DNA of 64,000 nucleotides from Chitinophaga pinensis (GTDB lineage Bacteria; Bacteroidota; Bacteroidia; Chitinophagales; Chitinophagaceae). Positions within the stretch are counted from its first letter, which is position 1; every line of letters starts with the position of its first letter. A program made the position numbers and the translations under genes. The DNA is taken from assembly GCA_902167325.1 (NCBI GenBank), contig LR632930.1:4898001-4962000 (forward strand). The letters run 5' to 3'. The notes under the pieces are model-generated. The model worked only from the letters and a program-made list of their open reading frames with translations. It was not told the DNA's origin and did no database searches. Positions 1 through 8,875 of the stretch are shown in pieces.

Positions 1-338
1 GCATGTGCCAGTACCAGTCCCTTCCCTGCTTCGGCATGCGCGAAGATGGCGGTGCGGATAGCAGGATCTTTCAGGGGCTGGTTGTTACTCAGCAGCAGCA
101 CATCGGTTTCAGGGAGGAGGCCTGTGATGGCAGAGGGATCATCGGTGTAAGTAATCTTTGCCAGTCCACCGCGCTCCAGAGTGGCAGCGTCTTCTACTTT
201 ATACCAGCGGTTGAAATCGTGTGATCCGCCTCCGCCTACGAGTAATACACGCAGCGGAGCTTTTTGTGCGGCCAGCGGCAATGCGGCCAGCAGGAGTACT
301 GCAACAAATAACTGACGGAAGAAGTGTTTTCTGTGCAT
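1..338 (-). CDS. ThuA-like domain secreted protein (3' end outside window)
   Basis: The reading frame starts at the ATG whose complement lies at 336-338 and runs off the left edge, so only about 112 N-terminal residues are visible. The protein begins with a signal peptide (basic MHRKHFFRQ, a hydrophobic stretch, then LAAQK). It continues with a beta strand RVLLVGGGGSHDF and the typical ThuA core of alternating strands and helices (TDVLLLSNNQ, GKGLVLAHA). ThuA-like proteins have a class I glutamine amidotransferase-like fold and are common in sugar-utilisation loci, but their reaction is generally unknown. It lies 5 bp downstream of the next gene on the same strand, so it is probably the last visible gene of that operon. 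Confidence 0.8.
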   Translation of the reverse strand, partial: MHRKHFFRQLFVAVLLLAALPLAAQKAPLRVLLVGGGGSHDFNRWYKVEDAATLERGGLAKITYTDDPSAITGLLPETDVLLLSNNQPLKDPAIRTAIFAHAEAGKGLVLAH

Positions 339-343
339 AATGT

Positions 344-3300
344 TTATTTAATGACTTGAAGAATTCCATTCATACCGCGCCAGTGGCCGGGGAAGGTGCA
401 TACATAAGGGTAATCGCCGGGAGTGGATGGAGCCGTGAACGTGAGGCTCACCGATTCTCCGGGATTGAGCAGCCGCGTGTAATGCAGTACTTCCGGCACT
501 TTGGGCACGTATTGCAGTTTAGACGCATTAGGGTCGCGCACCATGGCATCGGCTGCAGCACCTACTTTATTGAGTGTACCCGGTTTTATCAGGAGCAGGT
601 TATGCTGCATCCCGTCGGGGTTCTCAAGGCGGATGGTCACTTTCTGACCGGCTTTTACGGTGAGCTTCTTCTTGTCGTACTGCATAATGTCTTTCACTAC
701 TTTCAGATCTATCACCAATGCGGGCGCCGCTTCCGCGGAAGGCTTTGGTGCGGAGCGACTGAGCAACAGTGTTACATTACGTAACTGCCCGGCGAAGCGC
801 TCATCGGTCTTCCATCCTTCTGCTTTTGCGGTAAAAAGGCCGGGGGCTTTACCGCTGCCGGCAGCTTCTCCGTTCACGAGCAGGCGCATGGCACCATTCT
901 TCTGCAGCTGTGCTTCCACATCTGCCTTTTCGGGTAATGCGGATTCGGATACCGCGCTGTAGGATCTACCGGCCTGTACCACATCGAACTGCAGCTTATT
1001 ATCGCGTACTGCCAGCGTGTACCCGTTCTGCGCATCGCCCTGTGAGATGATGATCCCGGAAGGGCCTTTGCCTTCCCGGGTAGTACCCACCGCGGCCTTA
1101 ACCGTTATTTCCTTACCTGTCAGGTCAGGCGCGGCGGGCATAAATCCACGGGGATCGAGGGCGTAATCTTCATGATACAGCGCATCGATCAGCTTCTTAG
1201 TAAATGCGTTTCCGGGAACGGTGGTGGCTGCTGTGAGGAACCCTTTTTCATGACGCACCGCTGCCGCGAGGATGGCTTTGGCTAGGAAAGGGTCTTTGGC
1301 ATTCTGGGCAACAAGGCTCATCTTATACACCGCAGCACCTGCAATGTCAGACACTGGATATTCTACCAGCTGCTTCAGTGCAGCGAGGCGCACCTGCAGG
1401 TCCTTATCATTCAGGATACCGCTGTTCAATAATGCAGCCTGGCCCTTTGTGTTCTTCGGCAGTACTTCCGCCGCCGCTTTCCGCACACCGGAGGCCGGGT
1501 GCTTCAGAGCGGTTACGTATGCCTGGAAGGTAGCTGCATCTTCCAGCCCGAGGCCATGGAGTGTCCATAGGGCGTGTACCGCAGGACTGTTCAGCCCCAC
1601 CGCATCCACGCTCCTGTTGCCGGCTATCCTGCGGAGGGCAGGTGCCATCTGTGTCAGTTGTTCTTCCACGATGAGGCGTTGTGCCGTCATCCTCCAGAAC
1701 ATATTTTCATGCATCAGCCCCGTGCGCAGCGACGCCGTGTCCGTTCCGGACAGGCGTACCGGCACGTAGGGTTTCGCGTTTTTGTATACTACTCTGTAAA
1801 TACGGCCATGCGATACATCGCGGTGCTCGCTTTCGAAAGCATTGCCTTTACCGTGCGGCTGTTCCGTAAAGGGCAGGATCGTTTCGCGGGGAGCCTGTTC
1901 CTTCACGAATACGTTGTGCTGGATGATGAAGTTATACCAGTCGGCCACCCATACCGCGCCATCCGGACCGGTTTCCGCATGCACCGGCCCAAACCACTCA
2001 TCGGAGCTGGCCATGAGGTTCCAGCCGTCTTTCTCTTTAAAGCCTGCTCCATCTTTCTCTATCACCGCATTATGCACGAGGCGAACGGTAGGCTCATTGA
2101 TGAACGCTATACGGTTCCAGTATTCTTTCGGGAAGCTGCGCGCTGTATAGAAATGGTGGCCCGTGGCGGAGGTGAAGCCGCCCATAACATCCACCTGCCG
2201 GAGGTTCGGCGTCATGGCATGTACATCGTAGTGACCATCGATTTTCTGTACAGGATCGGCATTACCCACCTCTAACTTCCGCTGCATATACCAGAACGGC
2301 ATGGAGAACCAGGCGCTGTGGGTATTGTTGGCGGTGGAAATGAATACATGGTTATCTTCGGTGAAGCCCAGTCCCCATGTGTTGTTAGACGTGCGGCCCA
2401 GGAATTTGAAATACGATCCGTCCGGCTTGAAGTGATACACCCCCTGGGGGAACTTCTGGCGCTCACCGTTGATAGTGCCATCGAAACCGGAGTAACCGGT
2501 TACGCCCCAAATCCTGTTATCGAAACCGTATTGCAGGTTGGAAGGACCGGCATGCGTATCCTGCTTACCCCATCCGGTGAAGATCACTTTCCGCACATCG
2601 GCCTTATCATCGCCATCGGTATCCTGCAGGAACAGGAAGTCAGGCGCCATGGAAAGGATGACACCGCCATTAGCGAAAGTGATGCTGGTGGGGATGTTCA
2701 GGCTGTCGGCAAAAACGGTGAACTTATCCGCACGCCCGTCGCCATCCGTGTCTTCACAGATCTTGATACGGTCGTTGGCCGTAGAATCCGTTTCCACAAA
2801 ATCGTTGGGATAATCCACTGTTTCCACGATCCAGAGGCGGCCTCTTTCGTCCCACGCCATGGCAATGGGTTTGGTGATATCAGGTTCCTGTGCAAACAAC
2901 TGTATCTCAAACCCGGCGGGTACCTGCGTGAGCTTATTAGATGCTGCCGGCGGCAGGGCCTCCTGGAATTTGGGCACGTTATACCGTTTAGTATAGTCAG
3001 CAATGGTATCGGAATTATAAATATCCACATCGGGGATCTTAGCGGCTGCGATGCGCGCCCTTGCGCCTTCACCGATGGCTTCCATTACACTGTTCCGCAT
3101 ACGGCCGAGGAAGGCCACCTGTTTCCAGGCATCATCCTGCTTACCATCGGGCACGATCAGCACACGGCCTTTGCCGATGTTTCCTGCCTGTTTAGTCCAT
3201 GGTAATGCTCGGAGACCATCAGCGCCCACATGCAGTACCAGCAAGCCCTTCCCTCCTTCCACGAAACTGCGGAGCGCCATTATCCCTGCGGGCGATGGCG

Positions 3301-3544
3301 CTTTGGCACTGCAATAGATTACTGCATCGAATGCAGCGAGCTTTGCAGGCAGGAGATCTTCCGGCCGTTCGGTATATGTAATGTTAACGCCGCTTTTGAA
3401 CAGCTTCGTTGCCAGCCAGGTGGCCTGCACATTGTTGTTGCTCCCAACGAACAGGGCTTCTGCCCTTTTCCCTTCTTCTTTGCCCGGCGCAGGTGCTGAG
3501 GCGCAGATAATGCCTGTCAGTAATATGGCTAATATTCGTTTCAT
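344..3544 (-). CDS. ThuA / PVC-type dehydrogenase-like propeller / HEAT / cupredoxin multidomain protein
   Basis: This is a 1066-residue exported protein with an N-terminal signal peptide (ILAILLTGIICASA). A ThuA-like segment covers about residues 28-165. A six-bladed propeller of the membrane-bound dehydrogenase type starts near residue 200 (VPAGFEIQLFAQEPD, WDERGRLWIVETVDYPND) and includes two acidic calcium-type loops (DTDGDGRADKF and DTDGDDKADV). HEAT-like helices follow at about 620-800, then a LamG-like beta region at about 810-930. The C-terminal cupredoxin (about 940-1066) has the type 1 copper ligands H981, C1049, H1054 and M1058. Many relatives carry a CxxCH heme domain; none is present here. 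It may be a periplasmic sugar oxidoreductase using copper as electron relay, which is inference. It is 5 bp downstream of the MFS gene. Confidence 0.8.
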   Translation of the reverse strand: MKRILAILLTGIICASAPAPGKEEGKRAEALFVGSNNNVQATWLATKLFKSGVNITYTERPEDLLPAKLAAFDAVIYCSAKAPSPAGIMALRSFVEGGKGLLVLHVGADGLRALPWTKQAGNIGKGRVLIVPDGKQDDAWKQVAFLGRMRNSVMEAIGEGARARIAAAKIPDVDIYNSDTIADYTKRYNVPKFQEALPPAASNKLTQVPAGFEIQLFAQEPDITKPIAMAWDERGRLWIVETVDYPNDFVETDSTANDRIKICEDTDGDGRADKFTVFADSLNIPTSITFANGGVILSMAPDFLFLQDTDGDDKADVRKVIFTGWGKQDTHAGPSNLQYGFDNRIWGVTGYSGFDGTINGERQKFPQGVYHFKPDGSYFKFLGRTSNNTWGLGFTEDNHVFISTANNTHSAWFSMPFWYMQRKLEVGNADPVQKIDGHYDVHAMTPNLRQVDVMGGFTSATGHHFYTARSFPKEYWNRIAFINEPTVRLVHNAVIEKDGAGFKEKDGWNLMASSDEWFGPVHAETGPDGAVWVADWYNFIIQHNVFVKEQAPRETILPFTEQPHGKGNAFESEHRDVSHGRIYRVVYKNAKPYVPVRLSGTDTASLRTGLMHENMFWRMTAQRLIVEEQLTQMAPALRRIAGNRSVDAVGLNSPAVHALWTLHGLGLEDAATFQAYVTALKHPASGVRKAAAEVLPKNTKGQAALLNSGILNDKDLQVRLAALKQLVEYPVSDIAGAAVYKMSLVAQNAKDPFLAKAILAAAVRHEKGFLTAATTVPGNAFTKKLIDALYHEDYALDPRGFMPAAPDLTGKEITVKAAVGTTREGKGPSGIIISQGDAQNGYTLAVRDNKLQFDVVQAGRSYSAVSESALPEKADVEAQLQKNGAMRLLVNGEAAGSGKAPGLFTAKAEGWKTDERFAGQLRNVTLLLSRSAPKPSAEAAPALVIDLKVVKDIMQYDKKKLTVKAGQKVTIRLENPDGMQHNLLLIKPGTLNKVGAAADAMVRDPNASKLQYVPKVPEVLHYTRLLNPGESVSLTFTAPSTPGDYPYVCTFPGHWRGMNGILQVIK

Positions 3545-3549
3545 TGTCG

Positions 3550-5127
3550 TCAGGTATTTGTTGATTGATGACCGTCTGCCGGCGATAGCAGCACAGGTTT
3601 ATAACCGCCTCTTCTCCGGAACCACAGGATCATGCCCATGTAGCACACGAGCATGATCACGGGGAATACCGATACGGTACGGAGCGCGTCTTTCTTGGCG
3701 CCTTCCCGCACACCGCGGATGGTTTCTTTGGCGGCATCCGGCGCGGTTTCGAGGCGGGCGTTATCGATTACGCGGTATTCACCGAAGAGGCTTTTCCGGT
3801 CCTGCGTGAGGTACGTGGCATGCAGCGCGGTCTGGTTCTCGGCATCATAGCGTACGAGGTTTTTATCCAGCTGTTTATCCTGTACAAAGCCCAGTATCAC
3901 TGCACCAATCACACCCACCCCCACCTGGCCTACAGCACCCGTGAAGTTCAGTGCGAGCACGCCGCCTTTTGGGAAGCGCTCGGCCACTACGCCCAGCATA
4001 GTGCCCCAGAGGAAAGTTTTACCCAAAGCATATACAGTTGCAGCCACGAGGATCATGATGCCACTGGACCACGACAGGAAATTCAAGCCTGCGAAGGCCA
4101 CGGCGGCGCTCACCGCCAGTAGCCCGAGGGGGGAAAAACGATGAACGATCGGCCCGGCATAAAACCGCAGCACTGCCATGATCACGGATGTATAAATAAG
4201 CACCCAGCCACCCTGCAGGCCCATTTTGGCCATCTCGGGCGTCATGAGGTCAGTAATCCAGCTATCGGTACCCAGCTCAGTGGTGGCCAGTAAAACCATC
4301 ACCAGCAGGAGCAGGATGAACATAGGCCTGCCCCATGAACGCACGACCAATCCGGCGGCGAGTGTAATGCCCAGCGTAACCGCTATCTTCCCCGTGAGCG
4401 ACCAGTTCAGTAAACTACCTGCCTGGAACACGCAGAGGGATACGATGATGGCGATGCCCAATACGCCAACTTCCTTCACCATATCGAGGTACGAAACACC
4501 GGCCTGTACCCTTTCACTCACCGGGAACTTCTTCCCCATGATCATCCACCCATAGGCGATCACCGGCAGCAGGATGCAGCAGATCATAATTTCCCAGCGC
4601 ACATGGAAGTGAAGCAATGCAATACCCAGCAGGCCTGCCAGCACCATCCCCGCCGGCCATCCGGCATGGAGGATGTTGAGCCACTTCGTTTTTTCCCGCG
4701 GGTACATGGTTGCCACCACGGGGTTCACTACGGCTTCGGCAGCGCCATTGCCCAATGCAAATAATAACGTCCCGAAATAGAGCATCCAGTAGCCCGTGGC
4801 CATCACGGTAAGCACAACGGATGCGCAATGACAGGCAAATGCAAAGAGCATGGCGGATTTATAACCTACCCGGTCGATAACCAGACTAAACAGTACGATG
4901 CTGATACCGAAGGGCCAGAAGCTCACCCCAAATATTTCGCCCTGCTGCGTTTTACTAAGCCCGAACTGAATGCCCCATCCATCCATGAGAAAAGAACGGA
5001 AAACGAACCCGAAAGCGGAGGCCACCAGCACCGTGAAACAGCCCCAGAAGAGCAAAGTGCGGTCGCGACCGCCCAGGTCCGCCGCAGCCTGTGAGGCATG
5101 CGGCGGGGCGGTTGTAATTATATCCAT
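3550..5127 (-). CDS. MFS transporter
   Basis: This 525-residue polytopic membrane protein has about 12 hydrophobic segments beginning with LLFWGCFTVLVASAFGFVFRSFL. The loop between helices 2 and 3 (IDRVGYKSAM) fits the major facilitator signature. A hydrophilic insert of about 70 residues lies before the last helix (KQLDKNLVRYD to REGAKKDALR). It is probably a proton-coupled importer of the sugar released by the neighbouring glycosidase, but the substrate cannot be read from sequence. It sits between the GH5-like gene (24 bp upstream) and the ThuA/cupredoxin gene (5 bp downstream), which suggests co-transcription. Confidence 0.85.
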   Translation of the reverse strand: MDIITTAPPHASQAAADLGGRDRTLLFWGCFTVLVASAFGFVFRSFLMDGWGIQFGLSKTQQGEIFGVSFWPFGISIVLFSLVIDRVGYKSAMLFAFACHCASVVLTVMATGYWMLYFGTLLFALGNGAAEAVVNPVVATMYPREKTKWLNILHAGWPAGMVLAGLLGIALLHFHVRWEIMICCILLPVIAYGWMIMGKKFPVSERVQAGVSYLDMVKEVGVLGIAIIVSLCVFQAGSLLNWSLTGKIAVTLGITLAAGLVVRSWGRPMFILLLLVMVLLATTELGTDSWITDLMTPEMAKMGLQGGWVLIYTSVIMAVLRFYAGPIVHRFSPLGLLAVSAAVAFAGLNFLSWSSGIMILVAATVYALGKTFLWGTMLGVVAERFPKGGVLALNFTGAVGQVGVGVIGAVILGFVQDKQLDKNLVRYDAENQTALHATYLTQDRKSLFGEYRVIDNARLETAPDAAKETIRGVREGAKKDALRTVSVFPVIMLVCYMGMILWFRRRGGYKPVLLSPADGHQSTNT

Positions 5128-5151
5128 ACTTGTAGTTTTTTTAATGTCTGC

Positions 5152-6216
5152 TTATCTGCCCAGCGTCAGCTGCCGGATGAGGGTAGTCTCGGTGGGGTCA
5201 TAAGGTTGCCCGCCCGGACGGAAGATATCATGGAACCACACTTTCGGCTCACCGCCGTCTTTCATAGGCGTGTCCCACGCGTAAATGGTGTTGGATTTAC
5301 CCTGTACCAGGCCCCAGTTGATGGCGATGATACCGCGCTCTTTAAGGCCTGGCAGGGAATTGGCGAAATGACTGTTGCGCGTACGGGCCATATACTCCGT
5401 ACACACCAGCGGTTTGCCGGTTACTTTGAGTAGCGAATCTGCCACAATCAGGTGGCGGTCTGTGTAGTCGTGGTATGTGATAACGTCGGATTGCTCCAGT
5501 TGGAATTGGGTCAGGTTCTTCAGATGAAAGTTCCATATACCGGCGCTCAGCGGTTGATCGGGATTTACGGTACGGCCCCAGATGAATACATTGCGCAGCA
5601 GGGGCATTGATTTATCGCCCCAGTTGGAGTTGCCTGGCTCGTTGTAGAGATCCCAGAGTAAAATGCGGCGGTCTTTCCGGAAGGTTTTCAGTATGTCTTT
5701 TACATACACTTCCAGTGTAGCCATGAGTGCAGGATCGTCGTGGAGCAGTTTGCCGGGGTCCTGCACCCATCCCGAGTTGTGAATCCCGGTTTTGGGCGCA
5801 GGCTGTTTACCTACGGCGTATGTGTTATTCCAGCAGTCGTCGAAAATTACAAAGACCGTGCGGATGCCATGGCGGTCTGCAATGGAGAGGTACGTATCCA
5901 TGCGTTTCTTAAATCCTTCCTTATCGGTTTTCCATGCGAGGTGGTGGAGGTATACGCGCATCACTTTCATACCAATGCCTGCGGCATATCCCAGATCGCG
6001 GGCGATGGTGGCGGTATCAAACGATTCCGCCTGCCACATTTCCAGCTGGTTGATAGCCGAAGCGGGGTAGAAATTAGCGCCTGCCATCCAGGGTGTGGAC
6101 TGATGCCACTTCCAGGCTTTCTCTTTGGACCAAACGGACCGTTCTTTTTGCGCCTTCGCCGGCAACGTGAATGCTGCCAGGCAAATGAGCCATACATGCA
6201 CAATCTTCATTTTCAT
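5152..6216 (-). CDS. GH5-like (cellulase superfamily) secreted glycoside hydrolase
   Basis: This 354-residue protein has a signal peptide (residues 1-22, ending in AKAQ). It has a TIM-barrel pattern with the clan A hallmarks. The acid/base glutamate is E193 in LLWDLYNEPGN, and the nucleophile candidate is E274 in KPLVCTEYMAR at the end of strand 7. The family is retaining and acts on beta-linked glycans such as beta-mannan, beta-glucan or xylan; which one is not decidable here. It is encoded in the first SusC/D locus, 19 bp after the DUF3823 gene. It likely acts on the outer surface or in the periplasm. Confidence 0.8.
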   Translation of the reverse strand: MKMKIVHVWLICLAAFTLPAKAQKERSVWSKEKAWKWHQSTPWMAGANFYPASAINQLEMWQAESFDTATIARDLGYAAGIGMKVMRVYLHHLAWKTDKEGFKKRMDTYLSIADRHGIRTVFVIFDDCWNNTYAVGKQPAPKTGIHNSGWVQDPGKLLHDDPALMATLEVYVKDILKTFRKDRRILLWDLYNEPGNSNWGDKSMPLLRNVFIWGRTVNPDQPLSAGIWNFHLKNLTQFQLEQSDVITYHDYTDRHLIVADSLLKVTGKPLVCTEYMARTRNSHFANSLPGLKERGIIAINWGLVQGKSNTIYAWDTPMKDGGEPKVWFHDIFRPGGQPYDPTETTLIRQLTLGR

Positions 6217-6235
6217 AATGCTACTTTAAAAAATA

Positions 6236-6943
6236 TCAAAGGGTGATCTTGATGACAGGTGAAAATATCATATCCTCCACGCCCTGCATCTTCAGTCCTA
6301 CCCGCGCAAAAATGTATGATTGTGCAGGCACGAGGGCCGGGATGTTCACTTCCATGGAAATAGCCGCCGGATCGGTTATGGCGCCACTTCCTTTCTGTGA
6401 AGAAGCGATGCTGTAATCGCCCCCGCTGGATACGAATGCGGTTTTGTTGATGTACAGGTTCACGCGCTCTATGTTTTTGCCATCCACGCCATTCACGATC
6501 TTTTCGAGGCCGAATGTGGCCGTCACCTTGTTCGCTGCCGCGCTGGCCTGTACGTTTCGGATCATGTAAAAGGGCGTCACTTCGAGGTCCAGCTGCTGAT
6601 CGCCACTCATCTTCACGGTGATGGAATCGGGCCGGCCGTTCGCCTGCTTCTTCCATAAGAAAGGGCCTTGTCCATTGGGGACGGTGAGCTTGTACTCACC
6701 ATCGAACAACAGCACGGAGTAACTGCCATCCTGTGTGAACTGGGTATTGGATACGGGCCCTACTTTACCGAAGCCGAACTGGTACAGCTGGAAAGGCACC
6801 TGGTTGTACTCTACCTGAATGCCCTCGCCCTGGTACACCAGCCTGCCATGGAGGCGTGCCGCAGGCGGGTCGAAGTTGTCTTTCTTGCAGGACGCTGCCA
6901 GCACAGCCAGCAGGGGAAGGATATATGAACAGAATTTTTTCAT
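6236..6943 (-). CDS. DUF3823-type surface lipoprotein
   Basis: This 235-residue lipoprotein has the lipobox LAASC with C19 as the predicted lipidated residue. The remainder is beta-rich. Its first half (LHGRLVYQGEGIQ to GEYKLTVPNGQGPF) resembles the DUF3823 domain, a carboxypeptidase-regulatory-like beta sandwich. The second half looks like an Ig-type beta sandwich (VNLYINKTAFVSS, PAQSYIFARVGLKM). DUF3823 genes usually follow susD, as here (17 bp gap), and are thought to be surface glycan-binding components of the Sus-type complex. The family assignment is from recognition only. Confidence 0.75.
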   Translation of the reverse strand: MKKFCSYILPLLAVLAASCKKDNFDPPAARLHGRLVYQGEGIQVEYNQVPFQLYQFGFGKVGPVSNTQFTQDGSYSVLLFDGEYKLTVPNGQGPFLWKKQANGRPDSITVKMSGDQQLDLEVTPFYMIRNVQASAAANKVTATFGLEKIVNGVDGKNIERVNLYINKTAFVSSGGDYSIASSQKGSGAITDPAAISMEVNIPALVPAQSYIFARVGLKMQGVEDMIFSPVIKITL

Positions 6944-6960
6944 GTCGGGAAGTTTAAGGT

Positions 6961-8856
6961 TTAGTCCTGGTTCGGGTTCGGAATGATCTTCGGGTTGTTA
7001 GACCGGATATCGTTGTTGATGAACGAATAATAGTTGCCCATCCGGAAGCGGTTGGTGCCCGTTACCAGCGGCGATTTGATGATCCTGTAGATCCATTTGC
7101 CATGGGTAGGACTGCCGGGGTTGTGCACTTTATATGGCCACAGCGAGTAAGGCTGTGTACTGTGCTTGGAAGGCGATCCGATGTTAGCCAGCAGGTCTGC
7201 CTCGTTCATGGGTACCCCGTCCCAGATCACGTGTGCATTGCGCCATCTCTTCTGGTCAAATACCACATGGCCTTCGAACGACAACTCCGCCCTTCTCTCA
7301 TGCATGATGCGGCCAAGGTTGATATCGCCTGCTACCAGTGGAATGGTTAGTCCAGCGCGTTCGCGCACCTGGTTCATATACCCTGCGGCTACGCCTGTTT
7401 GCCCCAGTTCAAAGGCGGCCTCTGCAGCGTTCAGCAGTACTTCGGCATAGCGGTACCGGATAAAAGGCACTTCGCTGCCCGTTCCGCGGGAGCCGGAGCC
7501 TGCAGTGGGATCGAGGTACTTGCGGAGGTAGAAACCGGATTGTGCGGTATGTTCCTTGCCGTGGATAGGGCCGTCATAACCTACCACCTGCACGGGCTGC
7601 GTGGTGCCGGGGAGGGTTTTCTGGGAACCGCGATCGTCTCCCGTTACTACAGATCCGTCTGCCAATACATATCCCGCCCAGATATCTACCTGGCGGCGTT
7701 TGAACAGCGTGCCGGGCAGCATCACGGTACCTGCAAGCCGGGCATCGCGACCGGCGAATATCTGCGTCTGGTTATCGTAATAGATGGGGTTGCCATCACC
7801 GCCTTTCACCGGCAGCGGACCAAAGGTGTTATCCAGCTTCTCGAAAGCCTGCACGAGGTTCAGGGAAGGATTGATCCTGCCGCCTTCTTCCTCTTCCGCT
7901 CCGAAGCGCGGCTGGTTCACCTGTGTGAAGCCATGCACCTTACCGCTTTTCAGCTTGAAGTCTTCTATGAAGATGCTTTCCGGGTTACCGATCTTATCAT
8001 AAAACAGGGCGGCAAAGTTCTCGGAAAGGTCCGCATTGCGCCGGTACAATGCATAGGTGCCTGCGTTGCCGGATATCAGGAGCTGCGCAGCGGTGAGGGC
8101 TTTGGTGTAATAGTCCTGTGCCTTTGCGACAGCAATCCCTACTTCGCCATTGGGTAGTGAAACGGTGGGCGTTACTGCGCCATACTTCGCGATGGAGCCT
8201 GCGTACAATGCGGCGCGGCACTCCATGGCCAGTGCTGCTCCCCTGCTGGCGCGTGATTTAATGTTAATATCTGCCGGAAGATCGGGCCGGATGGCCTGCA
8301 TTTCTGCAATCACGAAATCGTACATGCCTGCTTCGGTAGCACGTGCATGCTGCAGGTAGGTAGGATCTCCTTTGTAATCCCAGGTCATAGGCTCCAGGAT
8401 GAGGGGCACGCCACCCATGCGCTTCACCATTTCAAAGTAGTAATAGGCGCGGAGGAAACGTCCTTCTGCGGCGAAGCGTTTCTTCTCATCGTCTTTCAGT
8501 TTGGTAGCGTTGTTCAGCCTGTGCAGGAAAAGGTTCAGTTCACGAATGAGGGTATAGTCCCAGGTACTCCAGAAGCCGAAATCCCACTGGTTGCGCTCTA
8601 CAATGGATTTAGGACCACCGTTCTGTGAAGGGAAGCTCTCACTGAAATCGGCCATCGATTCCCAATTCTTCACCGTGGAAAAATCGGTCTGTCGGTTGTA
8701 GAAATTCGCGAGCATCGACAGTACCAGGGCCGGATCATTGAATGCCTGTTCGTTATTGAGGATGGCCGTGGGGTCTACATTCAGGAACTCACTTTCCTTT
8801 TTGCAGCCGCCCGCAGCAATCGTTGCGAGTAATATGATGGATAATAACTTTTTCAT
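6961..8856 (-). CDS. RagB/SusD family nutrient-binding outer-membrane lipoprotein
   Basis: This 631-residue lipoprotein has the lipobox IAAGGC followed by KKESEFLNVDPT, a common SusD N-terminus. TPR-like helices follow (RFLRAYYYFEMVKRMGGVPLI is the SusD hallmark motif). The C-terminal half has the usual YRYAEVLLNAAEAAFELG and LSFEGHVVFDQKRWR motifs. SusD proteins cap the SusC pore and capture glycan fragments at the cell surface. The partner SusC lies 19 bp upstream on the same strand. Confidence 0.93.
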   Translation of the reverse strand: MKKLLSIILLATIAAGGCKKESEFLNVDPTAILNNEQAFNDPALVLSMLANFYNRQTDFSTVKNWESMADFSESFPSQNGGPKSIVERNQWDFGFWSTWDYTLIRELNLFLHRLNNATKLKDDEKKRFAAEGRFLRAYYYFEMVKRMGGVPLILEPMTWDYKGDPTYLQHARATEAGMYDFVIAEMQAIRPDLPADINIKSRASRGAALAMECRAALYAGSIAKYGAVTPTVSLPNGEVGIAVAKAQDYYTKALTAAQLLISGNAGTYALYRRNADLSENFAALFYDKIGNPESIFIEDFKLKSGKVHGFTQVNQPRFGAEEEEGGRINPSLNLVQAFEKLDNTFGPLPVKGGDGNPIYYDNQTQIFAGRDARLAGTVMLPGTLFKRRQVDIWAGYVLADGSVVTGDDRGSQKTLPGTTQPVQVVGYDGPIHGKEHTAQSGFYLRKYLDPTAGSGSRGTGSEVPFIRYRYAEVLLNAAEAAFELGQTGVAAGYMNQVRERAGLTIPLVAGDINLGRIMHERRAELSFEGHVVFDQKRWRNAHVIWDGVPMNEADLLANIGSPSKHSTQPYSLWPYKVHNPGSPTHGKWIYRIIKSPLVTGTNRFRMGNYYSFINNDIRSNNPKIIPNPNQD

Positions 8857-8875
8857 AACGGATAATTGTTTGGAT

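Noticed and set aside
2318..3205. Long open frame on the plus strand opposite the ThuA/cupredoxin gene
   Set aside because: It lies entirely within a clear minus-strand gene, has no recognisable domain, and its length reflects the codon bias of the opposite strand.
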